From Enterococcus sp. DIV2402 (lineage in GTDB: Bacteria > Bacillota > Bacilli > Lactobacillales > Enterococcaceae), in assembly GCF_017426705.2 (NCBI RefSeq), contig NZ_CP147251.1, positions 602,501-666,500 of the forward strand: 64,000 bases of DNA, written 5' to 3'. A program made the translations under genes and the position numbers. Below the pieces are notes generated by a model, which did no database searches, was not told the DNA's origin, and saw only the letters and a list, made by a program, of their open reading frames with translations. Positions 9,093 to 18,367 of the stretch are shown piece by piece; positions within the stretch are counted from its first letter, which is position 1; each line of letters starts with the position of its first letter.

Positions 9093-10050
9093 ACAAATTG
9101 AAACCGCAGAACTTGGTAAAGAACTCCGGATGGTAGTAGTAGACACGATTAAAGAGTTGATGGATGAAAACAAGCGCGTGATTGCTTTAGATGCTGATTT
9201 GGGAAGTGCCAGTGGTTGGACGACGCTAGAAGGAACAAACAAAGAACGCTTCTTTAATATGGGGATTGCTGAAGCCAATATGGTTGGTGTCGCAGCCGGT
9301 TTAAGTTTAACCAATTATATTCCATTTATTCATACATTTGGTCCCTTTGCAACGAGACGGGTCTTTGACCAAATGTTTATTTCCGGAGGTTACGCAGGTA
9401 ATACGATTAATGTTTATGGTTCTGACCCTGGTTTTGCAGCAGGACCAAATGGCGGAACACATACGACATGGGAAGATGTAGCGTTAATGCGCATGGTTCC
9501 AAACGCAACTATTTGCGATGCTGCTGATGAAGTGCAAATGGAATGGATTATTCGTACCTTTAGCCACTTACAAGGAGTTCATTATGTTCGAGGCAATCGC
9601 AAAGCTGTTCATAAGGTCTATGCGCCAGGCTCTACTTTTGAATTAGGTAAAGGCAATCTTTTGCAAGAAGGAAACGACATTTTATTAGTAGCCGCCGGAC
9701 AGTTGGTCTATGAAACCTTGCAACTGGCCAAACAGCTTGTGCAAGAAGGCTATTCCGTTGCAGTGATTGATATGTTTACGATTAAACCGTTAGATAAAGA
9801 ATTACTATTAGCACAAAGTAAAGATAAAAAACTCATTATCACGATTGAGAATCATTCGATTAATGGTGGATTAGGTAGTGCAGTTGCGGAAACACTAGCA
9901 GAAAATGGCTATGGTATTCCTTTGCAACGAATTGGTGTGAATGAGCGTTTTGGCCAAGTTGGCACGCCAGATTTCTTACAAGCGGAATTTGGATTAACAA
10001 CAGATAAAATTTACGAACAAGTTCAACCGAATCTAGCCAACCTAAATTAA
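9085..10050 (+). CDS. Transketolase, C-terminal (pyrimidine-binding) subunit
   Basis: 322 residues, starting at the ATG that overlaps the end of the first subunit gene and is preceded by AAGGAG at 9066. An upstream in-frame ATG at 9013 lies deep inside the preceding gene and is unlikely. FFNMGIAEANMVGVAAGLSL (about 57-76) is the pyrimidine-domain motif with the conserved Glu. HTFGPFATRRVFDQ and the C-terminal transketolase domain (EGYSVAVIDMFTIKPLD) follow. Split transketolases of this type are common next to ascorbate-type PTS genes in Firmicutes. Confidence 0.93.
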   Translation: MFKQIETAELGKELRMVVVDTIKELMDENKRVIALDADLGSASGWTTLEGTNKERFFNMGIAEANMVGVAAGLSLTNYIPFIHTFGPFATRRVFDQMFISGGYAGNTINVYGSDPGFAAGPNGGTHTTWEDVALMRMVPNATICDAADEVQMEWIIRTFSHLQGVHYVRGNRKAVHKVYAPGSTFELGKGNLLQEGNDILLVAAGQLVYETLQLAKQLVQEGYSVAVIDMFTIKPLDKELLLAQSKDKKLIITIENHSINGGLGSAVAETLAENGYGIPLQRIGVNERFGQVGTPDFLQAEFGLTTDKIYEQVQPNLANLN

Positions 10051-10051
10051 T

Positions 10052-10128
10052 AAAAACGACCAATCTCCTTGTAGTGACCCCAAAAATTCTAACTTTTTGG
10101 GGTCACTACAAGGAGATTGGTCGTTTTT
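10052..10128. terminator. 35-bp perfect hairpin terminator with an IS-end-like core
   Basis: Two perfectly complementary 35-base arms (10052-10086 and 10094-10128) enclose TTCTAAC. The outer parts are a normal bidirectional terminator (AAAAACGACC and GGTCGTTTTT). The inner part, TTGTAGTGACCCC, is shared with the hairpin at 16338-16423. The hairpin lies between the convergent transketolase and TetR genes and would terminate both. Confidence 0.85.
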
Positions 10129-10199
10129 GGTACATACTAAATATCTTATTGTGAGAACGTATGTTCTGTGGTAAGCTATATAAGAATTACGAGGAAAAA

Positions 10200-10853
10200 T
10201 TATTTTTTCAGTTGCTCCAAACCTAAAAGATAGATTTTAACGCTACTCATAAAAATCTCTTTGACATCAATTATTTGCTCACGTTGTGAAAGAGCAAAAT
10301 TAAAGGATTCGAGCGATTGTTCTTGCGCATAATGACGCATCCACTGAACGGATTGCAGCAGATAGTGATTGCCATCTATAATTTTTTGAGTGAGCTGCTC
10401 TTCTTTTTGTTGGTCAATTAAATAGCCAATTAACAAATAATGCAGAGAGATAACAGCATGGCGACTCTGTGCCAAGCTATAACCTTGTTGTAACAATAAT
10501 TGATTCATTGTTTCAATATGTTCCAAGCGACTTGCATAGGCCGGAACGGTATTGATTTCTAATTCTGCGCCACAGGGAAATTGGGTGTATAAATCATAAT
10601 ACGCATTCATAAAGGCGATTAGTTGTTCCGTTGCTTCAAGCGAGGAATCAGGTAAACACAAGTGTTGTTCCATTGTTTCCGCCATATTTTGTAATAAGTC
10701 TTGTTTGTCTTTGAAATACCAATAGATTGCCGGGGCTTTGACATTCAGTGCGTTGGCAAGATTACGCATTGATAATCCCTCAATACTACGTTTTTCAGCG
10801 AGAATGTCGAAGGCTGTTTGAATAATTTTTTCCTTCGATAATTTTTGTTCCAT
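10200..10853 (-). CDS. TetR-family repressor of the adjacent ABC exporter
   Basis: A 217-residue TetR repressor. The N-terminal helix-turn-helix covers about residues 7-50 (LSMRNLANALNVKAPAIYWYFKDK). The C-terminal domain resembles the drug-binding domain of TetR itself. The ATG at 10853 is preferred, because AAAGG lies nine bases before it. The ATG at 10862 has no room for a ribosome binding site. The gene diverges from the ABC exporter genes, and a palindrome lies between them, so it probably represses both and responds to an exporter substrate. Confidence 0.87.
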   Translation of the reverse strand: MEQKLSKEKIIQTAFDILAEKRSIEGLSMRNLANALNVKAPAIYWYFKDKQDLLQNMAETMEQHLCLPDSSLEATEQLIAFMNAYYDLYTQFPCGAELEINTVPAYASRLEHIETMNQLLLQQGYSLAQSRHAVISLHYLLIGYLIDQQKEEQLTQKIIDGNHYLLQSVQWMRHYAQEQSLESFNFALSQREQIIDVKEIFMSSVKIYLLGLEQLKK

Positions 10854-10908
10854 GAAAGTCATCCTTTTAGTTGCAATTGATTTTTACTCGTGGTAAATTA
10901 TTTATCTG

Positions 10909-10935
10909 CCTGTATTTTACAGTGTTAAATACAGG
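10909..10935. promoter_or_regulatory. Inverted repeat, probable TetR operator
   Basis: CCTGTATTT and AAATACAGG form a perfect 9-bp inverted repeat with a 9-base spacer, between the divergent TetR and ABC genes. This is the likely binding site for the repressor at 10200-10853. Confidence 0.7.
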
Positions 10936-10967
10936 GTGTCAAATTTATAAAAAAAGGAGAAAAAACG

Positions 10968-12677
10968 ATGGATTTAGTCTTAAAACATGTTAAGAAATAC
11001 AAGCTTGCTGTATCGGTTTCCTTACTATCAGTGGTAGTAATGGTGATGGCTTCGTTATGGCAACCAAAGTTACTCCAACAAGTCTTAGAAGCAATTATTA
11101 CTGAAAATAATGATGAAATGACGCAAATAGGTATTTATTTAATTGGATTAGCTATTTTAGGGTTAATTGCTGGTGTTCTTAATACAATTTTTTCAGCGAA
11201 AGTGGCACAAGGTGTGAGTGCTGACATTCGTGAAGAAGCCTTTCGCAAAGTGCAAACCTTCTCATTTGGAAATATCGAAAAATTTTCAGCGGGAAATATT
11301 GTGGTTCGTTTAACGAATGACGTCAATCAAATTCAAAACTTAGTGATGATTACCTTGCAATCGCTGTTTCGCATTCCTATCCTCTTTATTGGAAGCTTCA
11401 TTTTAGCAATGATTACTTTACCCCAATTATGGTGGATTATTGTGACTTTGATTGTGGCAGTGTTAGTCATTACAGGCTTGTCATTCACTAGTATGGGCAA
11501 ACATTTTATGATTATTCAAAATTTAATCGATAAAATAAACAATATTGCCAAAGAAAATCTAATGGGTGTTCGGGTTGTAAAATCATTTGTTCAAGAAAAA
11601 AATCAACTGGATTATTTTAGTAAAGTCAGTGATGATTTAACCAAACACAATATTATTGTGGGAACGTTATTTTCAGTGATGATTCCAGGCTTTATGTTGG
11701 CTGCGAATTTAGCTGTAGTAGGGGCTATTTTCTTTGTGAGTCATCTAGTCAAAGATGATCCAACTGTCATCGGTGGAATTGCTTCATTTATGAACTATTT
11801 GATGCAAATTATGATGGCAATTATTATTGGAGGCATGATGATGATGATGACATCGCGTGCAGCAGTTTCCTTGAAGCGTATCAAAGAAATTTTAGCTGCT
11901 GAACCTGATGTGACGTATGCCGATGTTCCGGAACAAGTGTTGACAGGTAGTGTCGTATTCGACCATGTCTCATTCCGTTACCCAGGCGATGAGAAAGATA
12001 CCTTAAAAGATATTAGTTTTACTATTCAATCAGGAGAAATGATTGGGATTGTGGGCGCAACTGGTTCTGGTAAGTCAACTTTAGCGCAATTGATTCCTCG
12101 TTTATTTGACCCAACTTCAGGAAAAGTTGAAGTTGGTGGTGTTGATTTAACACAAGTTAATGAACGTAGCCTACGCGAGACGGTTTCTTTTGTTCTTCAA
12201 CGAGCAATTCTTTTCTCAGGAACAATTGCTGACAATTTACGTCATGGTAAAAAAGATGCAACTGAACAAGACATGACACGTGCAACTAAAATTGCTCAAG
12301 CTCGTGAATTTATTGAAAAATTACCAGATGGCTACAATGCAACTGTTGAAGAACGTAGTGCCAACTTCTCAGGTGGTCAAAAACAACGACTATCTATTTC
12401 CCGCGGTGTTATCGGTAATCCTAAAATTTTGATTTTAGATGATAGTACCAGTGCTTTAGATGCCCGCTCAGAACGTTTGGTACGTGAAGCATTAGATCGT
12501 GAATTGAAAGAGACGACCACTATTGTCATTGCCCAAAAAATTGCTTCAGTGGTGAAAGCAGACCGTATTTTAGTGCTTGATGAAGGACGATTAGTGGGTG
12601 AAGGTACCCATAGTGAATTGGTAGCAACCAATCCAATTTATCAAGAAATTTTTGAAACACAAAAAGGAGCGGAGTAA
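10968..12677 (+). CDS. efrA: Heterodimeric ABC multidrug exporter subunit, EfrA-like
   Basis: A 569-residue half-transporter: six membrane helices (residues about 15-305), then an ATPase domain. Walker A is GATGSGKST (363-371), and the signature [10 protein letters not shown] is intact. Walker B reads [12 protein letters not shown], with Asp492 in place of the catalytic Glu, and the switch histidine is replaced by Gln523 (IAQKIASVV). This is the degenerate subunit pattern of heterodimers such as TM287/288, LmrCD and EfrAB. The partner starts two bases downstream. EfrA is my best match from memory. The family call is much firmer than the symbol. Confidence 0.85.
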   Translation: MDLVLKHVKKYKLAVSVSLLSVVVMVMASLWQPKLLQQVLEAIITENNDEMTQIGIYLIGLAILGLIAGVLNTIFSAKVAQGVSADIREEAFRKVQTFSFGNIEKFSAGNIVVRLTNDVNQIQNLVMITLQSLFRIPILFIGSFILAMITLPQLWWIIVTLIVAVLVITGLSFTSMGKHFMIIQNLIDKINNIAKENLMGVRVVKSFVQEKNQLDYFSKVSDDLTKHNIIVGTLFSVMIPGFMLAANLAVVGAIFFVSHLVKDDPTVIGGIASFMNYLMQIMMAIIIGGMMMMMTSRAAVSLKRIKEILAAEPDVTYADVPEQVLTGSVVFDHVSFRYPGDEKDTLKDISFTIQSGEMIGIVGATGSGKSTLAQLIPRLFDPTSGKVEVGGVDLTQVNERSLRETVSFVLQRAILFSGTIADNLRHGKKDATEQDMTRATKIAQAREFIEKLPDGYNATVEERSANFSGGQKQRLSISRGVIGNPKILILDDSTSALDARSERLVREALDRELKETTTIVIAQKIASVVKADRILVLDEGRLVGEGTHSELVATNPIYQEIFETQKGAE

Positions 12678-12679
12678 GC

Positions 12680-14449
12680 ATGACTGATTTAGTAAAAGCA
12701 AGTAAATTTTTCTATCATTATTTGAAACGTTACAGAGCATCTTTTTTCTTTATTTTCGTGACAATCATTTTAGCAACCTATCTTCAAGTAAAAGCTCCGC
12801 AATTTGTGGGTGAAGCTTTTCAAGAGTTAGCAAACTATGTTGGTGGGTTGATGCAAGGTGTTGATGATAAGAGCAAGTTTATTGCGGTTGTTTGGAAATT
12901 GCTTATTTTTTATGTTTTAGCAAGTGCTGCCAACTTTATTTATAGTATTTTATTTACACAAGTTGTCGGAAAATCAACGAACCGTATGCGGATTGGTTTG
13001 TTTAATAAATTAGAAAAATTAACCATCCGTTTTTTTGATTCGCATCAAGATGGAGAAATTTTAAGTCGCTTTACCAGTGATTTGGATAATATTCAAAATA
13101 GTTTAAACCAAGCGTTATTACAATTTTTTACAAATATCGCCTTATTAGTCGGTATCTTAATTATGATGTTCCAACAAAATGTCACTTTAGCCTGGGCAAC
13201 GGTTGCTTCAACACCGATTGCTGTGCTTTTAGCTGTTGTAATTATTCAAAAAGCCAGAAAATACGTGAATATCCAACAAGATGAAGTGGGGAAATTGAAC
13301 GGCTATATGGATGAAAAAATAAGTGGTCAACGAATTATTATTACGAATGGCTTACAGGAAGAAACGATTGATGGCTTTTTAGAGCATAATGAAAAAGTGC
13401 GTCAGGCAACCTTTAAAGGTCAAGTTTATTCAGGAATGCTGTTTCCATTGATGCAAGGTATGTCTTTAGTGAACACAGCAATCGTCATTTTCTTAGGTGG
13501 TTGGTTAGCCTTAAATGGAGACTTAGAACGAGCAACTGCGCTAGGATTAGTCGTTATGTTCGTCCAATATTCGCAACAGTATTACCGTCCATTAATGGAG
13601 ATTTCTTCTGGATATAGTATGATCCAATTAGCTATTACGGGTGCCCGTCGTTTGAATGAAATGTTTGATGAACCAGATGAAGTGAAACCTGTGAATGCGC
13701 CTAAAATTTCTGGTGTTGAACAAGCAGTCGCTTTAAACCAGGTTGATTTTGGTTATAAAGAAAATCGGTTAATTTTAAAAGATGTGTCTATTCAAGTGAA
13801 CAAAGGTGAAATGGTCGCTTTAGTGGGGCCAACTGGTTCAGGTAAAACGACAATTATGAACTTGTTAAATCGCTTTTACGATGTGAATAACGGTTCTGTG
13901 ACGTTTGATGGTACTGATATTCGTGAAATCGATTTGGATAGTTTGCGCCAAAACGTTGGAATTGTGTTACAAGATTCGGTCTTATTCTCAGGTACAATTC
14001 GTGAAAATATTGTTTTTGGGAAACCAGATGCAACCGATGAAGAAGTTATCTATGCTGCCCAACAAGCGAATATTCACGATTTCATTATGAGTTTAGAAAA
14101 AGGCTACGAGACACCAATTACTGAAGAAAATAGTGTCTTTAGTACAGGTCAAAAACAATTAATTAGTATTGCCCGTACAATTATTACCAATCCGGCCTTG
14201 TTAATTCTAGATGAAGCCACGAGTAATGTCGATACAGTAACCGAAGCAAAAATTCAAAAAGCTATGGATGAAGCAATTAAAGGACGTACGAGTTTTGTAA
14301 TCGCCCATCGTCTAAAAACGATTTTGAATGCCGATCGGATTGTCGTCTTAAAAGATGGACAAGTAATTGAAGAAGGCAATCATCATGAATTGCTTGAACA
14401 AGCTGGTTTTTACGCAGAATTGTATCATAATCAATTTGTTTTCGAATAA
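12680..14449 (+). CDS. efrB: Heterodimeric ABC multidrug exporter subunit, EfrB-like
   Basis: A 589-residue half-transporter with six helices and an ATPase domain. Walker A is GPTGSGKTT, the catalytic Glu512 ([12 protein letters not shown]) and switch His543 (IAHRLKTI) are present, but the signature is altered to FSTGQ (487-491). It thus supplies the catalytic Walker B/His and the weak signature, complementing the degenerate partner upstream and giving one active and one inactive ATP site. It is co-transcribed with the partner and followed by a terminator. Confidence 0.87.
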   Translation: MTDLVKASKFFYHYLKRYRASFFFIFVTIILATYLQVKAPQFVGEAFQELANYVGGLMQGVDDKSKFIAVVWKLLIFYVLASAANFIYSILFTQVVGKSTNRMRIGLFNKLEKLTIRFFDSHQDGEILSRFTSDLDNIQNSLNQALLQFFTNIALLVGILIMMFQQNVTLAWATVASTPIAVLLAVVIIQKARKYVNIQQDEVGKLNGYMDEKISGQRIIITNGLQEETIDGFLEHNEKVRQATFKGQVYSGMLFPLMQGMSLVNTAIVIFLGGWLALNGDLERATALGLVVMFVQYSQQYYRPLMEISSGYSMIQLAITGARRLNEMFDEPDEVKPVNAPKISGVEQAVALNQVDFGYKENRLILKDVSIQVNKGEMVALVGPTGSGKTTIMNLLNRFYDVNNGSVTFDGTDIREIDLDSLRQNVGIVLQDSVLFSGTIRENIVFGKPDATDEEVIYAAQQANIHDFIMSLEKGYETPITEENSVFSTGQKQLISIARTIITNPALLILDEATSNVDTVTEAKIQKAMDEAIKGRTSFVIAHRLKTILNADRIVVLKDGQVIEEGNHHELLEQAGFYAELYHNQFVFE

Positions 14450-14458
14450 AGAAGTAAT

Positions 14459-14493
14459 CTGTAAAAATGTTTTTCATTTTTACAGGTTTTTAT
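14459..14493 (+). terminator. Terminator of the ABC exporter operon
   Basis: Arms CTGTAAAAATG and CATTTTTACAG (11 bp) have a short T-rich loop and are followed by GTTTTTATTT. Confidence 0.9.
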
Positions 14494-14533
14494 TTGTATT
14501 AAAATCTTGAAAAAAAATCATTTGTCGATTAAA

Positions 14534-14553
14534 CTTACTTACAGGTAAGTAAG
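14534..14553. promoter_or_regulatory. Perfect palindrome, probable TetR autoregulatory operator
   Basis: CTTACTTACAGGTAAGTAAG is a 9-bp perfect inverted repeat around AG. It runs into the AAGGAGGG ribosome binding site of the next TetR gene. Binding there would block transcription of the two-gene unit. Confidence 0.8.
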
Positions 14554-14561
14554 GAGGGCGT

Positions 14562-15104
14562 ATGACTAAAAAGCTAGAAATTATCCAATTATCTGTACAA
14601 TTTATTAAAAAAGCTAGTTTTAAAGATTTAAGCTATGATTATTTAGCGAAACAACTAGCGATTACTAAAACGGCCATACACTATTATTTTAAAAATAAAA
14701 AAGATTTAGGTTTGGCAATTTGTAATTATTTAGAAACAAGCTTGCAAGAGCAATTCAATTATTTCATGGAATATTCAAATGAAACCGCTTGGGAATTTAT
14801 TCATCGGAGGCATCAAACGTTGTCTCAAGACGATATTTGTCCGATTGTCAGTTTACAGACAGACTTAAATGAATACGAGGAAGAAATGCAACTGGCAATT
14901 ATCCATTTGGTAGCCAAGGAGTACCAAATTTATCGAGAAATATTGGCTCGCAATATGCCGATAACTAGTGCAGAAACATTGGCACAAATTCATTTATCTA
15001 GTATTAAAGGAGCTCAAATCTATAATCGCACCCTGAATGTTCCTTTTTCAGAGACGATTTTAAAAAAAATAAAACAAGAAATTGGAGAGGCTGAGAATAC
15101 ATGA
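14562..15104 (+). CDS. TetR-family regulator coupled to a ketoacyl synthase gene
   Basis: A 180-residue TetR-type repressor. The helix-turn-helix (residues about 20-48, LSYDYLAKQLAITKTAIHYYFKNKKDL) is clear, while the C-terminal ligand domain is not recognisable. It begins after a strong AGGAGGG. Its stop overlaps the start of the beta-ketoacyl synthase gene (ATGA), so the two proteins are made in step. It probably controls its own operon through the upstream palindrome and senses something related to fatty acid metabolism, by inference from its partner. Confidence 0.85.
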   Translation: MTKKLEIIQLSVQFIKKASFKDLSYDYLAKQLAITKTAIHYYFKNKKDLGLAICNYLETSLQEQFNYFMEYSNETAWEFIHRRHQTLSQDDICPIVSLQTDLNEYEEEMQLAIIHLVAKEYQIYREILARNMPITSAETLAQIHLSSIKGAQIYNRTLNVPFSETILKKIKQEIGEAENT

Positions 15105-16333
15105 GAAGAGTAGTAGTTACAGGATATGGAAGTATTTCTTCTAGCGGAAAAGATGCCAATGAACTATGGGAAAATGTTAGTTCAGGCGTTAGCGGAATCA
15201 AATTCATTCAAAACCCCTCTTTTACAGATTCACCGACAAAAATTGGGGGCTTCATTGAATCGTATGACATTGAGGCGTATTTAGATAAAAAAGAAATCAA
15301 GAAAACCGATCGTTTTACCCATTTTGCAACGATTAGTAGTTTTCAAGCATTAGAACAAGCACAGTTTGATGCAAAAGATTTTGATAGAACACGTTGTGGA
15401 GTATTTATTGGGACAGGAATTGGCGGTATTCAGTCATTAATAGAAAATGAACATGTTTTATCTGAAAAGGGGGCAAGGCGTGTATCGCCCTTAGTGGTTC
15501 CTAAAATGATTGCGAATATGGCAACAGGTTTTGTTTCGATTAAAACTGGTTTTCAAGGAGCAAGTATGTGCCCTATTTCTGCTTGTGCTACGGGTAATCA
15601 AGCCATTGGCGAAGCGTATTTAAATATCAAATATGGATTGAGTGATGCTATTTTAGCGGGAGGAACGGAAGCTTCGATTGTACCTTTAGCTTATGCTGGT
15701 TTTAGTAACATGAAGGCGATGTCCACCAATAATGAGCATCCTCAGCAAGCGTCACGTCCTTTTGATAAAAAAAGAGATGGTTTTGTGATGTCTGAGGGTG
15801 CGGGTGTGTTGTTTTTAGAAGAACTTTCTCATGCTCAAAAACGAGGAGCAACCATTCTAGGTGAAATTATTGGTTACGGCATGACGTCAGATGCGTATCA
15901 TATGACAGCGCCGAGCTCAGAAGGTGCGGTGCGAGCAATGAAACAAGCGCTAGAAATGGCACAAATTGAAAGCAATGAGGTTGACTATTTGAATGCACAT
16001 GCTACAAGTACTGGTGTGGGTGATATAGGAGAAACCAAAGCGATTAAAGAAGTTTTTGGTGACTACGCATATGAGCTTTTAATCAGTGCGACGAAATCAA
16101 TGACTGGGCATTTATTAGGTGCGGCTGGAGGAATAGAAGCGATTATTTCTTTAAAAGCAATGGAAAATAATCTTTTGCCACCAACCATTAATTTGGATGA
16201 TCCTGACGATGCTTGTGATTTAAACTATATTCCTAATCATAACGTCCAGCATGAAACAACGATTGTGATGAGTAATGGTTTTGGTTTTGGCGGGCATAAT
16301 GCTACGCTTTTGATGAAAAAATATAGTGAATAA
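15101..16333 (+). CDS. Beta-ketoacyl-ACP synthase II (FabF/FabO-like), stand-alone copy
   Basis: This 410-residue condensing enzyme extends acyl-ACP chains with malonyl-ACP in type II fatty acid synthesis. The Cys-His-His triad is intact: Cys162 (ISACATG), His300 (NAHATST) and His337 (MTGHLLGAAGG). The C-terminal NGFGFGGHNA is also present. It lies alone with a TetR gene rather than inside a fab cluster. Enterococci are known to carry more than one FabF homologue (FabF and FabO), so this may be an extra or adaptive copy. A start overlapping the TetR stop indicates coupling. Confidence 0.9.
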   Translation: MRRVVVTGYGSISSSGKDANELWENVSSGVSGIKFIQNPSFTDSPTKIGGFIESYDIEAYLDKKEIKKTDRFTHFATISSFQALEQAQFDAKDFDRTRCGVFIGTGIGGIQSLIENEHVLSEKGARRVSPLVVPKMIANMATGFVSIKTGFQGASMCPISACATGNQAIGEAYLNIKYGLSDAILAGGTEASIVPLAYAGFSNMKAMSTNNEHPQQASRPFDKKRDGFVMSEGAGVLFLEELSHAQKRGATILGEIIGYGMTSDAYHMTAPSSEGAVRAMKQALEMAQIESNEVDYLNAHATSTGVGDIGETKAIKEVFGDYAYELLISATKSMTGHLLGAAGGIEAIISLKAMENNLLPPTINLDDPDDACDLNYIPNHNVQHETTIVMSNGFGFGGHNATLLMKKYSE

Positions 16334-16337
16334 TAAG

Positions 16338-16423
16338 AAGCCTTGAGCAATCTGTACCGACCCCCAAAAGTTAGATTTTTGGTCTAACTTTTGGGGGTCA
16401 CTACAATCCACTCAAGGCTTTTT
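16338..16423. terminator. Nested hairpin terminator with an IS-end-like core
   Basis: The outer stem AAGCCTTGAG (16338-16347) / CTCAAGGCTT (16411-16420) is followed by TTT. Inside it lies a 17-bp stem, GACCCCCAAAAGTTAGA (16359-16375) with TCTAACTTTTGGGGGTC (16383-16399). The eleven bases between the stems do not pair (CAATCTGTACC against ACTACAATCCA). The core shares TTGTAGTGACCCC (minus sense of 16394-16406) with the hairpin at 10052. It sits between convergent genes. Confidence 0.85.
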
Positions 16424-16456
16424 ATTGGGGAAGATTCGTGTATTAGAAACGAGGAA

Positions 16457-17287
16457 CTATTTTTTTGCTTGATTCATTAAGTCTAAATCTTTTTCGATTG
16501 TTGCATCAATACCTTTGATAACTATTGAAATAAAGGCATTGTTTTCTAATTCGACTAAACCAGCGACAGTAGTTCCACCAGGTGAGCAGACGCGATCAAT
16601 TAAGGTCCAAGGATTTTCTTTTGATTCTTCAATCATTTTGGCACTACCTAAAACAGCTTGTGTAGCAATTTCTAAAGCAATGTCTTTTGGCAAGCCATTT
16701 TTAACGCCGGCACGAGCAATTGAATCAATGAATAGGTACGCATAGGCTGGTGAACTTCCTGCTAGGGCAGTGAAATTTGAGAAATTCTTTTCTTCTAATT
16801 CCCAAGCGCGACCAATTTTATTAAACATATCAACGATTAACGAAACATCTTCTTTGGATGCAAACGGATTACCACAAACAGCTGCGGCTCCTTCGCCAAC
16901 CATGGCATTAACGTTTGGCATCACGCGGACAACTTTAACAGGTTGATCTGTTTCAAAAATATCATAAATTGCTTCAGTTGTCGTACCTGCAGCAATAGAA
17001 ACCAGCAAAGGTTGTTTTTCTAAAATACCTTCTTTAGCATTTAATAATGCTGTGCGTACAATATTTGGTTTCACTGCTAACACTAAGACATCTACGTTTA
17101 TGATGACTTCTTCTGGTGAGTTCATTGCATGTGCACCTAATGTACCCGCAAATTGTTGTACTTTTTCGGTTAAAATATCGAATAAATAAATTTGTGAACC
17201 AGAAACAAATTCTTTTGCGACAATTCCTTCAACAATGGCAGAGGCCATATTACCGACACCGATAAATCCAATTTTTAAATCTTTCAT
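16457..17287 (-). CDS. proC: Pyrroline-5-carboxylate reductase
   Basis: This enzyme reduces pyrroline-5-carboxylate to proline with NAD(P)H. It has 276 residues. The N-terminal Rossmann motif IGFIGVGNMASAIVEG (about 5-20) is followed by VLAVKPN and VRVMPNVNAMVGEGAAA. The signature near residues 220-245 (NPWTLIDRVCSPGGTTVAGLVELE) is the proC PROSITE-like region. The ATG at 17287 is chosen, because GGGAG lies eight bases before it, while an upstream in-frame GTG (17296) overlaps that site. No other proline gene is adjacent. Confidence 0.95.
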   Translation of the reverse strand: MKDLKIGFIGVGNMASAIVEGIVAKEFVSGSQIYLFDILTEKVQQFAGTLGAHAMNSPEEVIINVDVLVLAVKPNIVRTALLNAKEGILEKQPLLVSIAAGTTTEAIYDIFETDQPVKVVRVMPNVNAMVGEGAAAVCGNPFASKEDVSLIVDMFNKIGRAWELEEKNFSNFTALAGSSPAYAYLFIDSIARAGVKNGLPKDIALEIATQAVLGSAKMIEESKENPWTLIDRVCSPGGTTVAGLVELENNAFISIVIKGIDATIEKDLDLMNQAKK

Positions 17288-17331
17288 TATTGACACTCCC
17301 TAATTTAGTTTGTTGTAGTTCTTTTTTATGT

Positions 17332-18188
17332 TTATGTGGTGAATTTTTCACCTAAGATAACAGATAGAATACTACCTGAAATTGGCATAATAAACTTATA
17401 AACAGATAACTCGCTTAAGTTTGCGTATTGTATTGCGCGCACTAGTACCATAAGCTAAATGGAATCGCTGATGCTGCAGCTAAAATAATTAGTAACGTAA
17501 TTCTAGTAGTGTCCAAGTGATAATGCTTAAATCACCACCCATGAATAATCCAATGACTAAGTTCCAACCAGCCATGACAAATGAGTTTAAGGTAGAACCT
17601 AATTTTTTTGCTAGCCTTGTTGCAAGGGCTGCTAATAATCCATAGATTAACATGAAACCTTCACCAGTGAAAGAGAAAGAAAATAAATCGGTAAGTGATG
17701 TACCTCCTTTAATTTGTGAAATCGTCAATCCAGCAAAACCAATAATCAATGCGACGGTTTTTTTGGTTGTTAATTTATCATTCCTATAAGAAAAATCACA
17801 GCAAAGAATATAATGATGGTGCTAAAATTGTTGAATTGATGGTTGAGCTGATAGTAACATTGCCGATGTTAAAGAAGAAATGGGCAGCAGTCGTTGAGAC
17901 AAGTCCCATCAATACGACATCACCCCATTGTTTTTTTGTTACTTTAAAGATATTTTGTCCGATACACATAGCAAAGACTAAAGTCATTAAACCTGCTAAG
18001 ATAAAACGGATACTGATGACAGATAACATTTGTCTCATGTAGTGGTCGCCTAAAAGTGCGCAATCAATTTCTAACTCGGCATTCATCACTTTAATTATTT
18101 TAAACGGTGCACCCCAAATGACGTTGGTTAAAATGGCTGCGGCAGTTATCACAGCAGCGGAGGGGGCAATTGCTTTTTTCTTGTCCAT
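17332..18188 (-). pseudogene. Decayed DMT-family (EamA) membrane transporter
   Basis: Four fragments of one drug/metabolite transporter lie in order on the minus strand but in different frames. The N-terminus (to 17796, MDKKKAIAPSAAVITAAAIL onward, ending SLYSLL) is followed by a piece containing DKLTTKKTVALIIGFAGL up to LLELRY (17489). Next comes LIILAAASAIPFSLWY, then LVRAIQYANLSELSVYKF to GEKFTT (stop at 17332). At least three frameshifts separate them. The ribosome binding site GAGGA before ATG 18188 remains. Original length would have been about 285-290 residues, normal for EamA proteins. The gene is dead unless sequencing errors are clustered here. Confidence 0.85.
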
Positions 18189-18367
18189 TATCAATTCCTC
18201 GCTTTAATATAATTTTTTAAATAATGGATACCATTCATTTTAATGTGCCTGTATTCACAATATAAAAGATAGATTTCTTTGTAATTACATGTTATATTCT
18301 ACATGGAAAATTTGTGAAAAAAATAGCTGAACGAAAGAAAAAAGTGTTCTTTTCAAAGGTGGTTAGG

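Noticed and set aside
17749..18042. Plus-strand open frame across the DMT pseudogene
   Set aside because: It has no ribosome binding site and its translation is the antisense of a recognisable transporter.
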